The notes beneath the pieces are model-generated. The model was not told where the DNA came from. It saw only the letters and a program-made list of their open reading frames with translations, and made no database searches. The position numbers and the translations under genes are program-made. Below, in pieces: positions 56,664 through 64,000 of a stretch of 64,000 bases of DNA; the stretch's first letter is position 1, and each line of letters begins with the position of its first letter. Where the stretch lies: contig CM033402.1 of the NCBI GenBank assembly GCA_019426215.1, forward strand, positions 36,444,657 to 36,508,656, written 5' to 3'. The DNA is from Buddleja alternifolia (lineage: Eukaryota; Streptophyta; Magnoliopsida; Lamiales; Scrophulariaceae).

Positions 56664-58133
56664 GGGCTTTTGGCACATTGCATCCTTCAATTACCACCTT
56701 TTGGCACAATACACGTTTAAATTCAATTCTTCGCACTTTGCACTATTAAATTGCATGTAGTTTGGCACTTTGCACCCTCAACCTCAAGCATCTAACTCAC
56801 TCATTTACTCATTTTTGGGAGGACAAATACGTCAATCTCTGAATATTTAGCGGATTGCACCCTCAAATTGCCACTTTTTGGCACAAGACACCCATCACAT
56901 TTTTGGCACTTTGCACTCTTAAATTGTCATCTTTTTTGCGCAATGCACTCTTATTGATATATATATTAATTTTGTATTAATATATATAATTAATTTGTAT
57001 TTATTGTAAATATACATTATTATTTATTTAATATTATTAAATAAATAAGTAAATATTTTTTATATAGACTCGGCTCAAGCTGGGAAAAACTCGAGCCCAA
57101 ATGAGCTCGACGCAACTCGACGCTCACTCCTCCCCCTCCCGGGCTAAAAGACAAGGTTTCCCATCTTTTTTTTCCATCACTACCCTTGTTTTTTTATGGA
57201 TACTCATTTCAGCTTTGAAAAAATAAACTATAATACCGATGCAGTGAATATTACACTTTTCGTTTCATAACTCTCCTAGTTCAATTTTGGTCCCTTTCAT
57301 TGTAAATTTCTAACATTTAATCCTATAATTTTCAAAATATCTCACATTTAGTCCTATAACTTTCAAAATGTCTCACATTTTGTCCCAAGTGAAGTTTTCA
57401 TCCAAAATTTAGTGATCAACTCAGTTAGTCAACTTTTTGACCTTTTTTTTGTGAAGATTTTTTGTATGAGTGGCACATAATATTGAATAGAAATATCATG
57501 ATAATAAATATAATGTGTGTGAGTGCATTTATGCATGAATTTTCCAAAAAAAAAATCGGTCAAAAGGTTGACTAATGAAGTTGACCATCTAATTTTGGAT
57601 GGAAACTTCGATTGAAACTAAATGTGAGTAATTTCGAAAGTTATCGGACTAAATATGAGAAATTCGTAACGAATGAGACCAATATTGAACTGGAAAAAAG
57701 TTATGGGACGAAAATGCAATTTTTTCTACTGATGCATTATGTGAATTTTTTTGTTCATTGGAGCAAAGAGAATTGAGAAAAATGTTTTTAAATTGAATGT
57801 GTTCCAGCAAAGAGCCAAAAAATATCAATAAGCGTGCATTGAGCAAAAAAAGATGACAATTAAGGGTGCAAACTGCAAAGTGCCAAAAATGCAATTTAAG
57901 GGTGTATTGTGCCAAAAGGTGGCAATTTAAAGATGCAATCTGCCAAATATTCTGATTTTGACGTTTTTACCCTCACAAAAATGAGTGAACTTGTTTTTAT
58001 GGGTGAGTTAGATGCTTAAGGGTGCAAAATGTCAAGCTACATACAATTTAATGGTCCAAAGTGCCATAAATTGAATTTAAGGGTGTAGTGTGCCAAAATA
58101 TAATAATTGAAGGGTGCAATGTGCCAAAAACTC
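56664..58133. mobile_element. 1470-bp foldback MULE-like element with ~310-bp TIRs and 9-bp TSD
   Basis: The direct repeat AATAAAATT lies at 56,655-56,663 and 58,134-58,142. The TIRs span about 56,664-56,970 and 57,825-58,133 and are built from a repeated phrase of the type 'ggcacttTgcaccctTaaaTt'. The left tip reads GGGCTTTTGGCACATTGCA; the inverted right tip reads GAGTTTTTGGCACATTGCA. No transposase is present. The interior holds a second inverted-repeat element (57,257-57,714). Confidence 0.9.
57257..57714. mobile_element. 458-bp inverted-repeat element nested in the foldback element
   Basis: Left 'ttttcgtttcataact...agttcaattttggtc' matches the inverted right end 'ttttcgtcccataact...agttcaatattggtc' and continues for about 160 bp (tctcacatttagtcctataa, tcatccaaaattta). 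The two arms flank a short AT-rich loop. The TSD is not obvious. The frame 57,649-57,915 is antisense to it and not a gene. Confidence 0.78.
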
Positions 58134-58264
58134 AATAAAATTTTATCATAATTATCATGAGTTCAACTAGAGAGAATTTACGGACCATATTTGGGAACAT
58201 AAATTTTTGAGCCTCCTAACCATGTAACAAGTAAGGAGACATTAATTATGCATCATAAATGTTA

Positions 58265-58522
58265 GGGATAATTACACTCATACCCCCTCAATGATGAGGT
58301 AATTACACAAACTTTCCTTCACTAATTGATAATTACAAACATACCCCTTCATGTTTAAGATTTCTTCCAATTGCACCTCCTGTGTGTGTGATAATTCTTA
58401 CAGTTGCACCCCTTGTAAACCTTACAAATAGACCCCCTGTGGAGGTGTGCTTGTAATTATCAATTAGTGAAGTGAGGTTTGTGTAATTAACACATTATTG
58501 AGGGTTGTGAGTGTAATTATCC
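58265..58522. mobile_element. 258-bp palindromic MITE (TTA-type target)
   Basis: The left 'ggataattacactcataccccctcaat' is matched by the inverted right end 'ggataattacactcacaaccctcaat'. Flanks are TTA / ATA. The whole sequence is nearly self-complementary (aattgataattacaaacatac...). Harbinger/Tourist-like by TSD length, provisionally. Confidence 0.75.
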
Positions 58523-60167
58523 ATAAAAGTTACATTGCCTTGAATGAAATGAGAACCTTAGGCCTTGCATGTATTTTCAATTTGATATTTCGTTTTTGTT
58601 TTTACTTAAAAATAAAAATATACAGTTTACATCATTTTCAATTGAAAATATATTCATTTTTATTTTTACTTTCACATTCTCCAATAACTCTCAATCATTT
58701 ACATGTTTCATCTAATATTCCCCGCACTTCTCTTTTATTATCTTATCTTTCTCTCTCTCACACACACACACCTTCTATCAATATTCTCATAATCATTCAA
58801 TCATTTAACATATTAGCAATCATCACTTTTGGCCATTTTAAAAAACGCAACCAGACATTCCCACTTTTTTCACACAAAAACCAAAAAACTCATTATCCTA
58901 TATATTATAGAAAATGATAGTTGAATACGATATGAAAATACATACAAACAAAGCCTCAGCATTTAATCTTAGATATTTAATTCGAGCTTGGTGACTCAGA
59001 TGAAATTAATTACATCACTAGTTAATTATATTACAAGAGAATAATACACGTCACGTGATTAGAGTATACCTCAAGCAAAAAAGCAATCACAAGCCAATTA
59101 GTAGGACTCTCAATAGTACGAGTTTAAAGTCGAGCACTAGTTCAGCTTGAATTTTAATTTTCAATTTTAAATTTTTTGATACAATTAATAAGATTAAGCT
59201 TCCAAATGGAAATAAATTCAAGCTATACTCATACTAAAATTCATTAAACTTCACTTAAAAAGTCAAAACCACCAATTATTTCTCCATATTATTTTTGTAC
59301 TGGAGAATGTATAGAATTAAACTATAATTGACTTAAGATTTAACTTTTCAATTTGAACTCTTTATATTATCCTTGGAATTAAGAATTTCTGTTTTGAATA
59401 ATAAGTGATATTTATTCAATTTTACATGTTAATATATTATTTTTATTATCTGTAAATATAGTGTGTGTGTGTGTGTGTATAAATTATTATTTGAAAGAGC
59501 TCAAATTGAATGAGTTTGGGTAAGCTTCTGGATGGATAGCATAATAGTAACATAATTCCATTTCGGAGTCCCGTGTCACGGATGGTTCTGATTGTTTCAG
59601 AATTCAAATTCGAAAAATTCTACTACATGTGTAATTTTCATTGTCCTAAAACACTAATGATTCTGATTGTTTCAGAACTCAGATTCAAGAAACTCCACTT
59701 CATACGTGATTCTCATTGTCCTAAAACTTGGAATCCGAAAAACTCCTAAAATTGAACTTTAGTTTCTCAAATAAATACCTTTAACCAAACCACCTAAGCC
59801 CAAAGCAAGCAAAAATTAAATGAGCATGGAGAAGTTCAACAACTGAGTCAAAAATTACCTTACAATCAAAGTTTGAATAAAAGAATCTACATTCTACAGC
59901 AGGTATAGTAGTCTCTCTTTCACCCAAAGTACAAGTGGAAGACTGAAATCAAGAACAACACTGCTAAATTTAATCACAGAGATGAAGAAGAAGAAAAAGA
60001 AGAAGACGAAGCAAACTGCGAAGAAAACCTCGTGTTTATTGTTACAAAAATCAATCTAATTAACAGAAATAATGCACTATCTTCCTCGCATCGGAATAGC
60101 CCTCGAAAGCTATTTACACATTGGACATAGCTCGAGCACTTGAAGCAAATACGAAAAAATTCTTGTT
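58523..60167. other. Intergenic region between convergent FATA and RIN4
   Basis: There is no gene. It contains a (CA)n tract at about 58,759, a (GT)n tract at 59,460-59,479, and a 75-bp tandem duplication at about 59,580-59,735 (copies share 'tctgattgtttcagaa'). A GA-rich run lies at 59,982-60,015. The right end should include the RIN4 3' UTR. The 139-codon frame at 58,498 is low-complexity and not credible as a gene. Confidence 0.6.
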
Positions 60168-63100
60168 CTACCACCAAGGAAAACAGCATTTCTGCGCCAA
60201 AATGAGAAGTAAGATGAGCCTGAATCAGATGTATTCAAGATTAAGAGGGTGTTTGACTAAGTTTATTTAAAACATATTATAAGCTTTTACATATAAGATG
60301 TTGCGTCTTACTTTAGAAACAACCTCTTCGGAAAAAGTAAGATTATGGAGCTTATAAGACGGTAGTGATGGTAATTTTGTATGTAAATTGGTACTTTGAG
60401 AGGTTTGTTAAAATCTTGAGAAATAAGTTGGGGTCTCCTAACTTATATTTGAGGAGCTTATAAACTCTTCTTATTTCTGAGCTGATAAGCTCTTCTTTAT
60501 AAAAATTATCGAAACAATCTTATGGAGCTTATAAGCTCACGCAAATATCCTTCAAGGAGTATAACACACTCAAAGAAGGTAGAAGCTGTTATGGTCATTC
60601 TTAAAGCCCTACGTCTGTGAGAGTTTTGAAACTCGTAATTCTCTACTCTCTTAGTACCTCTTTTTTCTGATTCAATAATTTTCAAAAGAAAAATAATTAC
60701 CAAACGCATTATTTTTATAAAAAGATGTTAAAACAAGTTTAAAAATTAAGTATATCTATTTCGATTATTTTGATTAGGAGAAGTAGAGGTAAAAGAATTG
60801 AGCAAAACTAGAGAAGAAAACAGATTTCATAGTCAGCAAATAATTCACGAATCATTTAAGTCAAAATGAATCTCCCAATTGGACAAATTCCTCATTAATA
60901 AAAAGAAAAAGTCCAATACAACAAGTACAATTCGGAATCAAATACAAAGGGCCCTTTATATAGCCCGACTAAGGTGAACCACATAAATCAATGTGTTTTT
61001 CTCGTTTTAATGTTTACTTTATCGTATTTCATTTCTAACAAAAGCATATAGTAATTAACTAACCTTAGGTTCGTCGGAGAGTTGACCTCGTGCACCATAA
61101 GATGGATGTTTCGGGGTACCAGACACATTTCCAGTCCCATTATTCCTTTCCTCTCGCACTTTGTTAAAAATGTGAGTGAAATTTTCAGCCGACCGAGGAT
61201 CGTTCTCGTTCCATTCACCAAATCTTGGAACAGCAGCGCCTTTATCGGGCTAAAGTTGTCAATACAATCAAATTAGAAGAACAATTAGATAAGCCAATTT
61301 GAAGGTTTAGAAGCGGGTAATTACATTTTTCGTCATTCATCTTATCCATCAGTTCATCTATTTGGGGCCCGTCAAGTACTAACGGACCTAATCATGTGTA
61401 CGCACGTGAGCATTGAAAATATTATAGTTTTGTTACTATAAGTTTGAAATTTTTACAGTTTTAATCACTTAAGCACAAACATTCTATGATTTTAGTCCTC
61501 CACACATGTAAGAGAAATTGAAAAACGAAAAACTATAGACGGATTCTAGTGACCTCTAAAACAGAGGGATTGAAACTGAATTAGTAGTCGATCCTCTATT
61601 CTAAAGCTGTGTTTCACTTCCTATTCATTTTGATATACACCTTATGTGTATAAAATCCACATCACTTATATACTTAAGAAAAAAATTATACGCTTGTCAT
61701 GCATATGAAAAATGAAACATCATATGGAGCAGAGGATCCGGACATGATAAAACATGAGGGTAAGTAAAAACTTACACTTTCGTCTCCTCGAGTAGACGCC
61801 CTAAGTCGGGGTCTCGAAGGGGTACCATGACTACTATCATAGCTCCTTCCTTCCGATCCAATGCCTCTCCCCATAACTTTTCCTTGGTACGCTGGATGAA
61901 GCGGAGAACGGTCAAAGCTTTGCTCCGACCCTACACTAGGTCTTGTAGATCGAGCCGGACTCTGCCCACGCCCACCGTAGTTTGACTCATTTCCATTTCT
62001 TTGACCCGTATTTTCACCCGGAGCAGGAGAATTCATGAATTGCTTAAAATCACCATCGTCCCGGCTCGCTCTGTGATTGGGCGTTGGCCCGACGGCTCGC
62101 CTACCAATCGGCTCTGGTCTAGGTTTCGGTTTTGATGAAGGAACGGGAGCTGAAGCTAGAGGTGAAGGATCAATATTAGGGAACATATCGGGATACTCTT
62201 GGGGATCGTTTGGATTTATCATTTTCCCGCCTCTATTTTTTCTCGCCTTGTCAAAATAAATTGTGTACGGAACGCTTTCTTCGTTTTCCCAATTGCCAAA
62301 TTTTGGCACACTCGGTCGCTGCATGGATAAACAAAAACTAAAGTTATTCTCTTTGGTCAATTCTTATTTCCTAACTTAACCGAAACTATAGTTTACACGA
62401 ACACTCCGAGTATTGAAGTCGAGACGCATGAGATCCTTCTAACATCAATTGACTAGTAACTAACTAAGTTAAACTCGAGTTTTTCACACAAGATTCTCGA
62501 TTGCAAAATGGTATTGCATTTACTTCTATGCATGGCAAGTGTAAATCTTTTCGTTAATTATATAAGTTATTTGAAGTTTGTACATTTGTCATGTATAGAA
62601 ATCAGTGCTATAGAAGATGCAACACCATTTACAATAAAGGATTCGGATTGCGAGTTTTTGCCGTAATTACATTTCTCACCTAATAATTGTACACAATATC
62701 CAAAAAAAAAATCCTCAAAAGATGCTTAGTAACATAGATATTTAGATGGATTCCATCTTTACTCACCCACAAATTACAAAGTATTTCAAAAACTACAATG
62801 AATCATCCATGAAGTTAAAAGAGCCAAACCAACCAAGAGTTGATTTGTTTATTCTTAGAACTGCGTGTCCAAAGACCACGGATGGAGCCAGAGTTTATGG
62901 TGGGGTCGAATAAAGGGGCAAAATTTTAAAAATTTAAACTTGGGGGCAAATTGTCGAATATAAAAAAATTATAGGGCAAAAAAATTTCTGCATCAAAGTT
63001 GCGGGGAGGGGACGGGTGCCACCACTAGCCCATGGCTCCGTCTCTACCCATGACAATCATTATTATCCGTGTAACTTTGTGTATGGTGGATTCCTCTACA

Positions 63101-63816
63101 TAGACGAGACTAGTCGGGACCTCGTAAGAATAATCCACCAATCAATATACAAAATCTTGATCAACTTGTGGTAAATATAAGATCTCTTTGACCATTAGAT
63201 TAAAGACACCAACCAATATTACCAAACAAAAACAAAGTTTAAAAAAAAGAACAATAAAAATTTTAAACAAAATAAACACCAAACACAAAGATTATCAATC
63301 AAAGAGAAGAGCCAAAGATGTAAACTTTATTACAAAAAACAATTGAGTACGAGGAATCAACAGCATTGCTATTCTAGAACATGAAACTAATTCCAAGCAA
63401 AAACCAAAAACCAGAAAGCTGCCAGTGTTTTTTTTTTTTTTTTGGTGGGGAAATGAAAAGGGAAAATTACACAGAGACCAACTCACTTATTATTAATTAC
63501 CAAAAATCCCTTCACTTTTTGAAAATTATCAACACACCCCTCAAAGGGTCTATTAATAAAATTTACACGGACAAATATAAGAACTTCTAAATACATTGGG
63601 ATAAACTTATAAGAATTTTTAAATATACAGGGATAAAATTAAAGAGTTTTTAAACACATAGGTGTAATTATAAGTATACATTAACATGAGGGGACTTTAT
63701 GTAATTTCCAAAACAATGAGAGGTTTTTTGGTAATTACACAGTAAATAAGGGGTCTGTGTGTAAATTTCCCAAATAAAAACACGCTATAAAAGAGAAACA
63801 GTAAACTTACAGCCAT
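60168..63816 (-). CDS. RIN4: RPM1-interacting protein 4 homologue (252 aa)
   Basis: A plasma-membrane-associated negative regulator of immunity, guarded by NLR receptors. Four exons on the minus strand: 63816-63811 (ATGGCT, then GTAAGT), 62318-61776, 61249-61064 and 60191-60168. All junctions are in phase. The N-terminal NOI domain begins MARPSVPKFGNWENEESVPY. The C-terminal NOI begins AAVPRFGEWNENDPRSAENF and ends NVSGTPKHPSY. Both VPxFGxW sites are the known AvrRpt2 cleavage motifs. The middle is disordered and Ser/Pro/Gly-rich. The last exon encodes KCCFPWW, whose paired cysteines are expected to be palmitoylated. Length is somewhat above Arabidopsis RIN4. Introns 1 and 3 host MITE-like sequences. 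Confidence 0.95.
60246..60712. mobile_element. Possible hAT-like MITE in RIN4 intron 3
   Basis: The ends 'gggtgtttgactaag' and inverted 'gcgtttggtaattat' are loosely similar, and 'gagcttataag' words recur internally in both orientations. TSD not established. Confidence 0.35.
62877..63046. mobile_element. 170-bp hAT-like MITE in RIN4 intron 1
   Basis: The left 'acggatggagccagag' and right 'ccatggctccgtctct' are inverted copies of the 'cggagcca' terminal motif found in many plant hAT MITEs. The AT-rich centre contains 'ggggcaaa' repeats. Confidence 0.6.
63460..63771. mobile_element. 312-bp inverted-repeat MITE in RIN4 intron 1
   Basis: The left 'ggaaaattacacagagacca...ttaattaccaaaaatccc' is matched by the inverted right end 'gggaaatttacacacagacccc...gtaattaccaaaaaacct'. 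It lies 34 bp from the exon 1 splice donor. It resembles the 58,265 MITE in its 'aattacac' ends and may be the same superfamily. Confidence 0.7.
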
Positions 63817-64000
63817 TTTTGCTTCAGCAAGATTTTTTTTCTAATCAAAACCCAGAAATTCAGGGGAGAAGGGAATCAAAATTAGGCTTATGAAGAGAGA
63901 GAAAGAGGGGAGAGAGAGAGAAACGAAATGAAATGAGATGATGAGAGAAAGAGGGGTAAGAGTTGAGGTTTATGAAGAGCATATTATGGTTTGACTATTC
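63817..64000 (-). promoter_or_regulatory. RIN4 5' UTR and proximal promoter (cut by the window edge)
   Basis: On the minus strand the leader is CT-rich (plus-strand 'gagagagaaagaggggagagagag' at 63,894-63,920). This is a pyrimidine leader like that of FATA. Transcription start not determined. Confidence 0.5.

Noticed and set aside
58498..58917. 139-codon plus-strand frame
   Set aside because: It starts inside a MITE and is low-complexity Phe/Ser/Leu/His-rich sequence from AT and CA runs. No splice or promoter support.
62077..62259. Plus-strand frame within RIN4 exon 2
   Set aside because: Antisense shadow of the Pro/Ser-rich middle of RIN4.

Overview
This is a window of flowering-plant nuclear DNA, most likely from a eudicot. 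The evidence is AT-rich non-coding sequence, canonical GT-AG introns, two intact plant genes, and dense nested plant retrotransposons primed from initiator-Met tRNA. The species cannot be named from the sequence alone. About 50 kb (1-49,500) is transposable-element sequence. The right-hand 14 kb is gene space carrying small non-autonomous DNA elements.

Layout of the TE block. (1) 1-2518: left-truncated minus-strand Copia-type element, with its PBS and one complete LTR. (2) 2519-5490: relic of an unrecognised plus-strand coiled-coil ORF, split by a solo Sirevirus-type LTR with a 5-bp target duplication. (3) 5490 to about 12,400: degenerate minus-strand Ty3/Gypsy element of Tat type (gag, protease, RT, RNase H, second RNase H, integrase). 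Its integrase is interrupted by two TRIM elements joined head to head and flanked by a single target duplication. (4) 12,722-14,290: 3' remnant of a Sirevirus-like element. It runs straight into an LTR (14,291-15,753) that also serves as the 5' LTR of the next element. (5) 14,291-39,048: old Copia/Sirevirus element, here called SireA. It is broken by a 658-bp TIR element, a 1.68-kb solo LTR, a younger 15.1-kb element (SireB) and a 304-bp MULE-like MITE. (6) 22,888-37,986: SireB, with matching LTRs, a 5-bp TSD, gag-pol, and a third 'env-position' ORF. Each of its two LTRs contains a different inserted solo LTR. (7) 40,211-49,472: a 9.3-kb Mutator-like element with long TIRs inserted into a TA repeat. 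It carries a plus-strand ULP1-type (C48) protease gene of about nine exons and a convergent minus-strand MULE transposase gene (FAR1-like DNA-binding domain, DDE core, SWIM finger).

Gene space. FATA (51,333-56,221, plus) is a complete seven-exon plastid acyl-ACP thioesterase. RIN4 (60,168-63,816, minus) is a complete four-exon immune regulator with two NOI/AvrRpt2-cleavage modules and a C-terminal double-cysteine membrane anchor. The two genes converge on a 3.9-kb intergenic region that holds a foldback element with another foldback element inside it, plus a short TTA-type MITE. A MULE-like insertion ends about 260 bp upstream of the FATA start codon.

The most notable items are the ULP1-carrying MULE with its element-confined repeat motif, the inverted TRIM dimer mobilised as one unit, the shared-LTR junction, and the fully resolvable nesting order. 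Boundaries and splice sites were read by eye. Family assignments come from recognisable protein motifs, not database searches.
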